Below, piece by piece: positions 29,456 through 38,800 of a stretch of 64,000 nucleotides of DNA (positions within the stretch are counted from its first letter, which is position 1; each line of letters opens with the position of its first letter). The notes below the pieces were generated by a model. It was not told the DNA's origin and made no database searches. It worked only from the letters and a program-made list of their open reading frames with translations. The translations under genes and the position numbers were made by a program. This stretch comes from Caenimonas aquaedulcis (GTDB lineage Bacteria; Pseudomonadota; Gammaproteobacteria; Burkholderiales; Burkholderiaceae_C): assembly GCF_015831345.1 (NCBI RefSeq), contig NZ_JADWYS010000001.1, positions 186,001 to 250,000 on the forward strand, given 5' to 3'.

Positions 29456-31966
29456 GTGAGTTCGAATCGATTTCTCGCGGCCGCTTCGCGCGGCGCATCC
29501 CGTGCGTGGGCCGGCGTCCGGCGCCATCCGTTCTGGACGGCGTTCGGCCTGCTGTCGATCGCGCCGGTCGCCGCCGTCGTCTACGTGATGGCGATGATCC
29601 CGCTCACCCCCGGCATCGAGGACATCCGCAAGGCGAAGACCGCGCAGCCGTCCGTGGTGCTGTCCGCGGACGGGCAGGTGCTCGCCACGTTCAAGCGCGC
29701 GAATCGCGAGCGCGTGAAGCTCTCCGAGGTGTCCCCGCATGTCCTCACCGCGCTCATCGCCACCGAGGACAGGCGCTTTTTCGACCACCATGGCTTCGAC
29801 GTGCGGCGCACGCTCGGCGCCGCTGTGCGCACCTTCCGCGGCGACCTGCAGGGCGGCTCGACCATCACGCAGCAGCTCGCGCGCAACCTCTACCCCGACG
29901 ACATCGGCCGCGCGCCGACGCTCTCGCGCAAGGTGAAGGAGGCGATCACCGCGATCAAGATCGAGTCGGTCTACAGCAAGAACGAGATCCTCGAGTCCTA
30001 CCTCAACACGGTGCCCTTCCTCTACAACGCCTACGGCATCGAGATGGCCGCGCGCACCTATTTCGACAAGACGGCGGGCGAGCTCGACGAGCTGGAGAGC
30101 GCCACGCTCATCGGCATGCTCAAGGGCACGAGCTACTACAACCCGGTGCTCAACCCCGAGCGCGCCACGCTGCGCCGCAACACCGTTCTGGGGCAGATGG
30201 TGAAGGCCGGCAAGCTCGACGCCGCCAAGTACGCCGCGCTCCGGGCGAGGCCGCTCGCGCTGAACTTCGAGCGCCAGAACGAAGACCTCGGGCCCGCGCC
30301 GCACGTGGCGCAACAGCTGCGCTCCTGGCTGATCGAGTGGGCCGACCGCAAGGGCTACAACGTCTACGCGGACGGCCTCGTCGTGCGCACCACGCTCGAC
30401 TCGAAGATGCAGGCGATGGCCGCCGACGCGGTCGAGCGGCAGGGCGACAAGCTGCAGGCGCAGGCCGACGGCGCGTGGAAGCGCGGCGGCTGGAAGGCGC
30501 ACAAGGCCATCGCCGAGGCGTTCGTCCGCGAGACGGCGCAGTACCAGGCCGAACGCGGTGTCGGGAGCGACGACGCGGCCGCGCTGAAGAAGCTGGAAGC
30601 CGATCCGGAACTGATGCAGGCCCTGTGGGACGAAAAGACGCGGCTGCAAAGCGGCTTCCTCGCGATGGACCCCACCAACGGCCATGTGAAAGCCTGGGTC
30701 GGCAGCCGCGGCTTCGAGCAGGACAAGTTCGACCACGTGCAGCAGGCGCGCCGCCAGCCGGGCTCGACCTTCAAGCCCTTCGTCTACGGCGCGGCCTTCG
30801 AGCAGGGCATCAGCCCCGACGAGACCTTCGTCGACGCGATGCCGGAGATCCGCATCGACGACAAGACGGTGTGGCGGCCGGGCGACGTCGAGGCCTCCAG
30901 CGGCCAGCCCATGTCGCTGCGCGACGGCCTCGCCAAATCCAAGAATTCGATCACCAGCCAGCTGATGCAGCGCATCGGACCGGACCGCGTGGCGAAGCTC
31001 GCCTACGACATGGGCGTGCGCCAGAGCAAACTCGATCCGGTGCCGTCGCTGGCGCTGGGCACGAGCCCCGTGACGCTCAAGGAGATGGTCACGGCCTTCT
31101 GCAGCATCGCCAACGGCGGAAACTACATCGAGCCGGTGCTCGTGACGCGCGTGGAAGACCGCGAGGGCCGCGCGCTCGAGGAATTCGCCGCGAAGCTGCC
31201 GCAGCGCGCGATGCAGGAAGCCGGCGCGCAGGTGCTGCTGGACGTGATGCGCGGCGTCGTGGACGGCGGCACGGGCTCCGGCGTGCGCGGCCGCTTCGGC
31301 TTGCGCGGCGACCTCGCGGGCAAGACGGGCACCACCCAATCGAACACCGACGGCTGGTTCATCCTGATGCATCCGCAGCTGGTGGGTGGCGCGTGGGTCG
31401 GCTTCAACGACAACCGCGTCACGATGACCGGCGATGCCTGGGGGCAGGGCGCGCACAACGCACTGCTCGTGGTCGGCGATTTCTTCCAGCAGGCGACGAA
31501 GGCGAAGCTCGTGGATGCTAAGGCGAAGTTCGCCGCGCCGCACGTGCCGCCGGCGCCGCCCGTCGCACCCGTGGCGCCCGAGCCGCAGGCGGAACAGCCC
31601 GCGTCCGGCAACGAGTGGTGGAACAGCGTGTTCTCGCCGTCGCCCCCGCGCGATTCGCCGCCGCCACCCGCGGTCGCGGTTCGTCCGCAACCCATCGAGC
31701 CGCCGCCGCGTGCGGCCGCGGTCATCATCCAGCAGTACCCGCCGCAGCAGCCGCAACCGCAATACCAGCCGCAATACCAGCCGCAATACCAGCCGCCGTA
31801 TCAGCCGCAGCCGCAGTACTCGAACAGCGCGCCGCAGTACACCATCATCCCTCCGCGTCCCACCGCGCCGGTGGAGTCCCCGGTGTGGGTCGAGCCGCGC
31901 GCACCCGTGGTGGTGGCGCCGGTGTATCCGGGGGAAGGCAGGCCGTCTTCGTGGCCTGCGCAGTGA
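29456..31966 (+). CDS. Class A penicillin-binding protein (PBP1A-type)
   Basis: About 836 residues from a GTG at 29456 (VSSNRFLAAASRG); an in-frame ATG at 29393 is the alternative, and neither has a good ribosome site. One membrane helix (about 23-47) is followed by a glycosyltransferase domain (ATEDRRFFDHHGFD, QGGSTITQQLARNLY, ESYLNTVPF) and a transpeptidase domain (PGSTFKPFVYG with the STFK serine, SKNS, GKTGTT). It polymerises and crosslinks peptidoglycan at the outer face of the inner membrane. After about residue 680 comes a Pro/Gln/Ala tail with YQPQ repeats that is unusual in length. Confidence 0.93.
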   Translation: MSSNRFLAAASRGASRAWAGVRRHPFWTAFGLLSIAPVAAVVYVMAMIPLTPGIEDIRKAKTAQPSVVLSADGQVLATFKRANRERVKLSEVSPHVLTALIATEDRRFFDHHGFDVRRTLGAAVRTFRGDLQGGSTITQQLARNLYPDDIGRAPTLSRKVKEAITAIKIESVYSKNEILESYLNTVPFLYNAYGIEMAARTYFDKTAGELDELESATLIGMLKGTSYYNPVLNPERATLRRNTVLGQMVKAGKLDAAKYAALRARPLALNFERQNEDLGPAPHVAQQLRSWLIEWADRKGYNVYADGLVVRTTLDSKMQAMAADAVERQGDKLQAQADGAWKRGGWKAHKAIAEAFVRETAQYQAERGVGSDDAAALKKLEADPELMQALWDEKTRLQSGFLAMDPTNGHVKAWVGSRGFEQDKFDHVQQARRQPGSTFKPFVYGAAFEQGISPDETFVDAMPEIRIDDKTVWRPGDVEASSGQPMSLRDGLAKSKNSITSQLMQRIGPDRVAKLAYDMGVRQSKLDPVPSLALGTSPVTLKEMVTAFCSIANGGNYIEPVLVTRVEDREGRALEEFAAKLPQRAMQEAGAQVLLDVMRGVVDGGTGSGVRGRFGLRGDLAGKTGTTQSNTDGWFILMHPQLVGGAWVGFNDNRVTMTGDAWGQGAHNALLVVGDFFQQATKAKLVDAKAKFAAPHVPPAPPVAPVAPEPQAEQPASGNEWWNSVFSPSPPRDSPPPPAVAVRPQPIEPPPRAAAVIIQQYPPQQPQPQYQPQYQPQYQPPYQPQPQYSNSAPQYTIIPPRPTAPVESPVWVEPRAPVVVAPVYPGEGRPSSWPAQ
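31760..31807 (+). repeat. 12-bp tandem repeat in the PBP1A tail
   Basis: Three perfect copies of CAATACCAGCCG (31760-31795) and one degenerate copy (to 31807), giving Gln-Tyr-Gln-Pro units. In-frame 12-bp units mean copy number can change without a frameshift. Confidence 0.8.
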
Positions 31967-31999
31967 TCTCGACGCGCGGTTGAGGCTTCATCGCGCGCT

Positions 32000-32231
32000 G
32001 GGTCGCGTCAGGCGGTGCCCGGTGGGGGCTCATACTGCGGCGGTTTTGCTTCGCAAAACTTCCCCGGGATTTGCGGGCTGGGGGCGGGGCCGCAAAAACT
32101 CGCTTCGCTGCGCTCTCGCTCAAACACTTGCGGCCAGTCAGTTCACGAAGCGCGCAAGCGCGCCCGCCCCCAGCCCGCAAATCCCAGGCGCCGCAGAAAT
32201 CGCCCCCACCGGGCACCGCCTGACGCGACCC
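32000..32231. repeat. Nested foldback element, copy A
   Basis: No protein gene is visible between the PBP1A stop (31966) and the kinase stop (32530). This element has a perfect 30-bp outer inverted repeat (32000-32029 with 32202-32231), a perfect 23-bp inner inverted repeat (32066-32088 with 32163-32185), and a small hairpin GTTTTGC-ttc-GCAAAAC (32043-32059). The loop core is 32090-32163. Copy B lies 50 bp on, in opposite orientation. The element sits between convergent genes. Confidence 0.8.
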
Positions 32232-32284
32232 GGAGAGTGGCACCCGGGAGTTCAAAGCATTCAGGCACGCCACGGCTCGGGTCG

Positions 32285-32512
32285 TGGCAGGCGGTGGGCG
32301 GCAGGGGCGATTTCTGTGGCGAGCTGTTTTCGCCGGTGCGGCGACGGGCGCGCTTGCGCGCTTCGTGAACTGACTCACCGCAAGTGTTTGAGCGGAGCGC
32401 CAGCGCAGCGAGGGTTGCGGTGCCGTCGTCGCACCGGCGAAAACAGCGGTGTTTTTGCGAAGCAAAAACCGCCGCAGCATGAGCCCCTGGCGCCTACCGC
32501 CTGACGCGACCC
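32285..32512. repeat. Nested foldback element, copy B (inverted relative to A)
   Basis: Same design as copy A in reverse: outer arms near 32289-32309 and 32484-32503 (about 18 of 20 paired), a 25-bp inner stem (32323-32347 with 32423-32447) whose only non-Watson-Crick pair is G-T, a hairpin GTTTTTGC-gaa-GCAAAAAC (32451-32469), and a loop core (32348-32420) that is nearly the reverse complement of A's core. The inner stem sequence is unrelated to A's inner stem, yet still pairs with itself. Confidence 0.75.
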
Positions 32513-32529
32513 GCGCGCGCTACAAACCT

Positions 32530-33837
32530 TCAGTGCCCCACCTGCTCGTTCGTAGCAATCAGCCGCTTCACCAGCAGCTTGATGAACGCACGGTCGAAGC
32601 AGGACTGCAATCCCTCGGAAGCCTTGCGCAACGAAGCGTTCTGGATCTCCAGCACGAGCGCACCGAGTTCGGCAACGGCGGTGGCGGTACGGATCGGGTT
32701 CTCCGGCTGCAGGTAACTCATCTCCCCGAGCGTGACCCCGGGCCCGAGCATGCTGAGCGTGACGCCGCTGCGCTTCACCGCGACCATGCCCTGGATGATC
32801 ACGCAGAAGGAGTGGCCCTGCGTGCCTTCGTGCATCAGCTCCTGCCCGCGGTCGAAGCGGTGCAGCGTGCCCAGGCGCAGGGTCTCCCACAGGTTCGAAT
32901 CGCTGAACTCGCCGAAAAAGGGCAGGCCGCGCATCTGCGTGAAATATTCGCCCTGGCTGTCCTGCACGCGCCGCTGCGGCAGGGCGCGGCTCACGTCCAG
33001 CAGGGCATCGGCGAATTCCGACCACTCCGCATAGCGCTCTGCCGGCTCCTTGGCGAGCGCGCGCAGGATCGCGCGGTCCACGGCCGGCGGCAGTTCGGGA
33101 CGCAGCACGCTCGGCGGCTCGATCGCCTCGGTGCTGATGCGGTACATCGTCGTGAAGTCGGAGCCGGCCGCGAAAGGATTGCGGCCGGTGAGGAGCTCAT
33201 AGAGCACGATGCCCAGCGAGAACATGTCGCTGCGGTGCGTGCAGACCTGCTCCTTCACCTGCTCGGGCGACATGTAGGAGGGCGAGCCCACCAGGCCCGA
33301 CAGCTGCGTGATGTCCGAGCGCGTGGACAGGGCCGTGCCGAAGTCGGTGACCTTCACTTCGCCGTTGTCCTGCAGCATCACGTTGGCGGGCTTCATGTCG
33401 CGGTGCACGAGCCCGGCGCGGTGCGCATGCTCCAGCGCGCTGCAGCACTTGAAGGCGATGTCCAGCACCTGCGCGATCGGCAGCAGCTTGCCGCCTTCGG
33501 TGAAGGAGGAGAGCGGCTGGCCGTCCACGTATTCGAGCACGAGGTAGGGCGGCTGCGCATCCTCGTCGGCGTCGAGCAGCCGCACGACGCAGGGGTGGTC
33601 GAGCTGGCCCGCCATGGCAGCCTCGTTGCGCAGGCGCCGGCGGTAGCGGGCGGCTTCCTGCGCGTCCTGCAGCAGGTGCGCGTGGATCTGCTTGATGGCG
33701 ACGGGCCGGGAATTGAAGCGGTCGAAGCCGAGGTAGACGGTGCTGCTCGCGCCGCGCCCGAGCTCGCGCTCGACAGTGTATTTGCCGATGGCGGTGGGCT
33801 TGGCGGAGGACGATCCGCTCGGGTCGATCGACGGCAT
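32530..33837 (-). CDS. Ser/Thr protein kinase with C-terminal cyclic-nucleotide-binding domain
   Basis: A 435-residue soluble protein. The Hanks-type kinase domain covers about 18-275: GRGASSTVYLG loop, Lys in VAIKQI, HRDMKPANVM catalytic loop, DFGTALS, SPSYMSPEQV activation segment and DMFSLGIVLYELLTG. From about 310 follows a Crp-like cNMP domain (FDRGQELMHEGTQGHSFCVIIQGMVAV; LGEMSYLQPENPIRTATAVAE). There is no membrane helix or PASTA repeat. Cyclic-nucleotide or similar ligand control of the kinase is the natural reading, though binding is unproven. ATG at 33837; upstream in-frame sequence is unlike the family. No cognate phosphatase is adjacent. Confidence 0.9.
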   Translation of the reverse strand: MPSIDPSGSSSAKPTAIGKYTVERELGRGASSTVYLGFDRFNSRPVAIKQIHAHLLQDAQEAARYRRRLRNEAAMAGQLDHPCVVRLLDADEDAQPPYLVLEYVDGQPLSSFTEGGKLLPIAQVLDIAFKCCSALEHAHRAGLVHRDMKPANVMLQDNGEVKVTDFGTALSTRSDITQLSGLVGSPSYMSPEQVKEQVCTHRSDMFSLGIVLYELLTGRNPFAAGSDFTTMYRISTEAIEPPSVLRPELPPAVDRAILRALAKEPAERYAEWSEFADALLDVSRALPQRRVQDSQGEYFTQMRGLPFFGEFSDSNLWETLRLGTLHRFDRGQELMHEGTQGHSFCVIIQGMVAVKRSGVTLSMLGPGVTLGEMSYLQPENPIRTATAVAELGALVLEIQNASLRKASEGLQSCFDRAFIKLLVKRLIATNEQVGH

Positions 33838-33923
33838 GGAGGAAAGCGGCCCCTTCGGCACTGCCGGGCACCCGGCAGGCCAATGGTAGCGAGGATGGCC
33901 GGAAAGTCCTAGCGCCCGCGGTG

Positions 33924-34646
33924 CTATCCCTGCTGCTTGCGCCACGCGTCGTAGCGCGCCTTGTTTTCCTCGTTCGGCGGGTAGAGGCCCGGCAGGGCCG
34001 CGCCTTCGCCGACGCGCGCCATGATCCAGTTCTCCAGGTGCTCCTGCTCGACGGATGCCGCGATCACGTCGTCGACCAGCGCGGCCGGAATCAGCACGGC
34101 GCCGTCCTGGTCCACGACGATCACGTCGTTCGGGAACACGGCGACGCCGCCGCAGTCGATCGGCTCCTGCCAGCCCACGAACGTGAGGCCCGCGACGGAA
34201 GGCGGTGCGGCGTTGCCCTGGCACCAGACCGGCAGCCCGGTCGACAGCACGCCCGAGACGTCGCGCACGACGCCGTCCGTCACCAGGGCCGACACGCCGC
34301 GCCGCACCATCCGCGCGCACAGGATGTCGCCGAAGATGCCTGCGTCGGTCACGCCCATGGCCCCGACCACCGCGATGCAGCCCGCGGGCATCGCCTCGAT
34401 CGCGGCGCGGGTGGAGATGGGCGAACCCCAGGACGCCGGCGTCGCGAGGTCCTCGCGGGCCGGCACGAAGCGCAGGGTGAAAGCGCGGCCGACCGCGCGC
34501 TGCTGCCCGGGCGCGAGCGGACGCGTGCCGCGCAGCCAGACGTTGCGCAGGCCCTTCTTGAGCAGGACGGTGGTGAGGGTGCCGGTGGAGACCTCGCGCA
34601 GGGCGCGCAGCTGCGCATCGGCGAGGGGGAGGGATTCGGCGGTCAT
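33924..34646 (-). CDS. RraA-family protein (HMG/CHA aldolase-like)
   Basis: A 240-residue RraA-fold protein: STGTLTTVLLKKGL, GRAFTLRFVPA, the core GAMGVTDAGIFGDILCARMVRRGVSALVTDGVVRD in pieces, and VFPNDVIVVDQDGAVLIP. The Gly-x-x-x-Asp and D-x-x-x-R-D positions match the metal/pyruvate site of HMG/oxaloacetate aldolases, which share this fold with the RNase E inhibitor RraA; the ~230-residue length and Asp/Arg set favour an enzyme. Substrate and pathway are not shown by neighbours. Confidence 0.85.
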   Translation of the reverse strand: MTAESLPLADAQLRALREVSTGTLTTVLLKKGLRNVWLRGTRPLAPGQQRAVGRAFTLRFVPAREDLATPASWGSPISTRAAIEAMPAGCIAVVGAMGVTDAGIFGDILCARMVRRGVSALVTDGVVRDVSGVLSTGLPVWCQGNAAPPSVAGLTFVGWQEPIDCGGVAVFPNDVIVVDQDGAVLIPAALVDDVIAASVEQEHLENWIMARVGEGAALPGLYPPNEENKARYDAWRKQQG

Positions 34647-34840
34647 GGGGGCTCCTGCGGGGGTGACGGGGGCATGCTAACGCAGGCTCGTCCTGCCCAT
34701 CTGCAATGGCTGACACGCGTCAGGCGAAAGCTCTCCAATTCACGCTCCCCGTCCTAAAGCGACCTCCGCCATTGCACTACCATTTCCGGCTCACGACAGG
34801 CGCAGAGTATTATCATGTTATTCACCTGTGGTTTCATTTG

Positions 34841-35023
34841 ATGGAAGACAACAAAGCACGACTGACCGTACTGATCGACCCGGCCAAGAAGAAGGCCTTC
34901 GAAGAGCTTTGCGCCTCGCAGGACGTCACTTCGTCCCAGATGGTGCGCCAGCTCATCCGCCAGTACCTGGAAAAACACGGTGTCGCCTATGGCACCGCAC
35001 CGAGGCGCGCCCGCGCCAAATAG
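34841..35023 (+). CDS. Small ribbon-helix-helix-like DNA-binding protein, copy 1
   Basis: A 60-residue basic protein: MEDNKARLTVLIDPAKKKAFE (beta strand and first helix), then DVTSSQMVRQLIRQYLEKHG (second helix), with a basic tail RRARAK. The pattern is that of MetJ/Arc-type repressors. An in-frame upstream extension is not credible as protein. The leader is AT-rich, with TATTAT at 34808-34813 as a likely -10. It is duplicated at 35141-35329. No toxin partner is adjacent, so an antitoxin role is not supported. Confidence 0.75.
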   Translation: MEDNKARLTVLIDPAKKKAFEELCASQDVTSSQMVRQLIRQYLEKHGVAYGTAPRRARAK

Positions 35024-35039
35024 CGCAACCTACTGAAGA

Positions 35040-35064
35040 GCAACGCGGCGTTGCGCCGCGTTGC
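35040..35064 (+). terminator. Hairpin terminator after the first RHH gene
   Basis: GCAACGCGGCG (35040-35050) pairs perfectly over 11 bp with CGCCGCGTTGC (35054-35064) around a TTG loop, 17 bp after the stop. It lacks a long T-run, so termination may be partial or attenuator-like before the second RHH gene. Confidence 0.6.
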
Positions 35065-35140
35065 CCTTCGAAACGGCCCCGATGAGCTTCCGGATTCCCG
35101 AAAGCAATTACAATTTGATTAACATCGGGACCCTCAGCTC

Positions 35141-35329
35141 ATGGAGAACAAGACTGCTCGGCTCACTGTCCTAATCGATCCGGCGCGCAAGCTCGCGTTC
35201 GAGAAGCTCTGCCATACGCAGGACATGACCCCCTCGCAAGTGATGCGCCGCCTGATCCGCGATTTTCTCGTGGAGCACGGCGTGAGCTACGCACCCGCCA
35301 AGAAGGCGGCGAAAAAATCCGCCAAATGA
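35141..35329 (+). CDS. Small ribbon-helix-helix-like DNA-binding protein, copy 2
   Basis: A 62-residue paralogue of the 34841 protein: MENKTARLTVLIDPARKLAFE, DMTPSQVMRRLIRDFLVEHGVSY, then a Lys/Ala tail (KKAAKKSAK). Roughly 60% of positions agree with copy 1. The upstream sequence is again AT-rich (TACAAT at 35109-35114). Tandem duplication followed by separate promoters is likely. Targets unknown; the short Lys-rich tail suggests added nonspecific DNA contact. Confidence 0.75.
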   Translation: MENKTARLTVLIDPARKLAFEKLCHTQDMTPSQVMRRLIRDFLVEHGVSYAPAKKAAKKSAK

Positions 35330-35338
35330 CCCCCGGGT

Positions 35339-35797
35339 TCAGCGCGGCTTGAGCACGTAGCGCACGAAGCCATCCGCCTCCGCGAACTGGTCATAAAGTT
35401 TGCGTGCGTCCGCGTTGTCCTCGCGCGTCATCCAGTAGAGGCGAGCCCAGCCCTCCGCGCGCATCGCGTTGCGCAGCCACTCGATCAGGGCCTTGCCCAA
35501 CCCATGGCCGCGCGCGGACGGCAGCACGAACAGATCCTCCAGGTAGCAGATCGCCTGGGTCTCGAAGGTGTTTTCGTGCACCACGCAATTCGCGAAGCCG
35601 TAAACCTGCCCATCGACTTCGGCCACGACGCACATGATCTGCGAATCGGGGTCGAGGATGCGCTTCCACGTGCGGTCGGTCACGTGGGGGGGCAGCGTGA
35701 CGTTGTAGAAGTCGCAGTAGCCGCGCCACAACTGCCGCCAGGCGGCTTCGTCGCCCGGGAGGGCGGAGCGGATGGCCGGTGTGTCCATCGGCTCCAT
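35339..35797 (-). CDS. GNAT-family N-acetyltransferase
   Basis: A 152-residue acetyltransferase: the acetyl-CoA loop LFVLPSARGHGLGKALIEWL (Q/R-x-x-G-x-G/A pattern) is clear, preceded by YGFANCVVHENTF and followed by LYWMTREDNADARKLYDQ. Substrate is unknown. Start may be M1 or M4 (35788). Its stop is 9 bp from that of the convergent second RHH gene. Confidence 0.88.
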   Translation of the reverse strand: MEPMDTPAIRSALPGDEAAWRQLWRGYCDFYNVTLPPHVTDRTWKRILDPDSQIMCVVAEVDGQVYGFANCVVHENTFETQAICYLEDLFVLPSARGHGLGKALIEWLRNAMRAEGWARLYWMTREDNADARKLYDQFAEADGFVRYVLKPR

Positions 35798-35825
35798 TGT
35801 GCCGCGAGCCGCGCCGGCGCGCGGC

Positions 35826-38800
35826 TCAGAGCTGCGCCGCGAGAAGCACCGCCGCGTGAACCGCCTCGCGCTGCGCGCCGTCGTGGATCTGGTGGCGGCA
35901 GCTCGTGCCGTCTGCCACCACGATCGCGCCGGGATACTTGCGGATCGCCGGCAGCAGGCTGAGCTCCGCCATCTGCATCGACACCTCGTGGTGGCCGGCC
36001 TCGTAGCCGAAGCTGCCCGCCATGCCGCAGCAGCTGCTCTCGATCAATTCCGGCTCGACGCCGGGAATGAGCTTGAGCACGTCCACGATCGGTGCGACCG
36101 CCGCGAAGGCCTTCTGGTGGCAATGCCCGTGCAGCAGCACCCGCCTGTCGAGCGGCCGCAGCTTCGTCTTGAGCGTGTCCAGGCGGCCGGCCTTCAACTC
36201 GCGCGCGAGGAACTCCTCGAGCAGCAGGGCGTGCGATGCCACGGTTTGCGCGGGCTCGCCCAGGCCCATCGCCAGCGTTTCGTCGCGCAGCGTGAGCAGG
36301 CACGAGGGCTCCAGCCCGACGATCGCGATGCCCTTCTGCGCGAAGGGCAGCAGGGTGTCGATGAGCTCGCGCGCCTTGCCGCGCGCCTCCTCGACCATGC
36401 CGCTCGCAAGGTAGGTGCGGCCGCAGCACAGGTGCTTGCCCGAACCCTGCTTGCTCGCGACGTGCACGGTGTAGCCGGCGGCCTGCAGCACCTTCAGCGC
36501 GGCGCGCGCGTTGGCCGATTCGAAATAGCCGTTGAAGGTATCGACGAAGAGGACGACGGCCTTGTCCGCCGCGAGCGCCTGCTGCGCGGTGGCGGCGCCA
36601 TGCGGCGTGTTGAAGAAATGCGTCGCCTGCCACTCGGGCAGGCTGCGCTTCGCGGAAAAGCCCAGCAGCTTCTCGCCCATGCGCGCCAGCAGCGGGCTGC
36701 GATTGCGCAGGTTGAGCAGCCAGGCCACGCCGCTCGCGGCGCGCGCATAGTCCGGCAGCTTCGCGATCAGCCTGTCCCTGAGCGACCAGCCGTGTTTCGC
36801 ATGGTGATGGTGCAGGTATTCCACCTTCATCTTCGCCATGTCGACGCCGGTGGGGCAGTCGCGCCTGCAGCCCTTGCAGCTCACGCACAGGTCCATCGCT
36901 TCGCGCACCTCGTCGCTCGCCAGGCCGTCCGCGCCGAGCTGGCCGGAGAGCGCGAGGCGCAGCGTGTTGGCGCGTCCGCGCGTGAGGTGCTGCTCGTCGC
37001 GCGTCACGCGGTAGCTCGGGCACATCGTGCCCGCGTCGAACTTGCGGCAGTGGCCGTTGTTGTTGCACATCTCCACCGCCTTGGCGAAGCCCTGCGCCGG
37101 GTCGCCGCCGGTGCCGGGGGCCGTGGTGCGCTCGGTGGCCGGGTCGTTCTGCACATCCCACGCGCTCCAGTCGAGCGCGGTCTTCAAGGGGATCACGCGG
37201 TAGCTGGGCGGAAAGCGCATGAGGCGCGTGTCGTCCATCTTCGGCGGGTCGATCATGCGCTGCGGGCACAGGAGGTTCGTCGGGTCGAACAGTGTCTTGA
37301 TCTGCGCAAAGGCCTCGTTGATCGCCGGTCCGAACTGCCACTGGATCCATTCGCCGCGGCACAGGCCGTCGCCGTGCTCGCCGCTGTAGGCGCCCTTGTA
37401 CTTGCGCACGAGCTCGGAGGCTTCCTGCGCGATCATGCGCATCTTGGGAGCGCCGTCGCTGCGCATGTCCAGGATCGGCCGCACGTGCAGCGTGCCCACC
37501 GACGCGTGCGCGTACCAGGTGCCCTTGCTGCCGTGCTTGCGGAACACCTGCGTCAGCGCATCGGTGTATTCGGCCAGGTGCGCGAGCGGCACGGCGCAGT
37601 CCTCGATGAAGCTCACCGGCTTGCCGTCGCCCTTGAGGCTCATCATGATGTTCAGGCCCGCCTTGCGCACCTCCCAGAGGTTCTTCTGCGGCGCCTCGTC
37701 CTCCATGCGCACGACCGAGCCGGGCAGGCCGAGGTCGCCCATCAGTTCCACGAGTTCGTCCAGCTTGCGCACGAGCTGCGCCTTGTCGCTGCCGGCGAAC
37801 TCCACCAGCAGCACCGCGTCGGGCTGGCCGATCACGGCCGTGCGCACGACCGGCGCGAAAGCGGGGTTCTGCAGCGACAAGTCGATCATCGTGCGGTCGA
37901 CGAGTTCGACGGCCGTCAGCATGCATTCGGGCCCGCCGTTCGCGCCCAGCTTGACGATGTGCTGCGCCGTGTCCATGGCCTTGTAGAAGGTCGGGAAGTT
38001 CACGACGCCCAACACCTTGAACTTCGGCAGTTCGCTCAGTTGCAGCGTGAGCGACCGGGTCAGGGCGAGCGTGCCTTCGCTGCCGATCAGCAGGTGCGCG
38101 AGGTTGACGGAGCCGTCGTGCGTGTAAGGGCGCTCGTTCTGGTTGTCGAAGATGTCCAGGTTGTAGCCGCCGACGCGTCGCATCACCTTCGGCCATCGGC
38201 GCTCGATCTCGGGCGCGAGCTGCGCGGCGAGGGCGCGCACGCGCTGCCCGATCTCGCGGGCGCGTCCCGTGCAATGCTCGAAACGCTCGAAGGTGTGCAG
38301 CTCGCCGTCGGGCGTCCAGGCTTTCGCCGCCAGCACGTTGTGCACCATGTTGCCGTAGGCGATGCTGCGGCTGCCGCAGGAGTTGTTGCCTGCCATGCCG
38401 CCCAGCGTCGCCTGCGCGCTGGTGGACACGTCCACGGGGTACCACAGGCCCGCCTTCTTGAGCCCGAGGTTCAGGTGGTCGAGCACCATGCCCGGCTCGA
38501 CCTCGGCGGTGCGCGCCTGCGCGTCGAAGTTCAGGATGCTGCGCACATGCTTCGAGTGGTCGATCACGAGGCCCGCGCCCACCGTCTGGCCGCACTGGCT
38601 CGTGCCGCCGCCGCGCGGCACCATCGGCACCTTCAGGTCGCGGCAGATGTCCAGCGCGAGCTTCACGTCCGCGCTCGTGCGCGGCACGAACACGCCCACC
38701 GGCATCACCTGGTAGATCGACGCGTCGGTCGAATAGCGGCCGCGGTCGGCGGGGGAGAAGCGCACCTCGCCCTGCGTCTCCGCGGCCAGGCGCTGCGCGA

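Noticed and set aside
31967..32529. Protein-coding genes in the foldback zone
   Set aside because: Open frames here change with the repeats, are Arg/Ser-rich and have no ribosome sites; the inverted repeats explain the sequence.
34841..35329. Toxin-antitoxin system
   Set aside because: Both small genes look like DNA-binding RHH proteins; neither has a toxin-like partner, and the convergent GNAT is a generic acetyltransferase outside their transcript.
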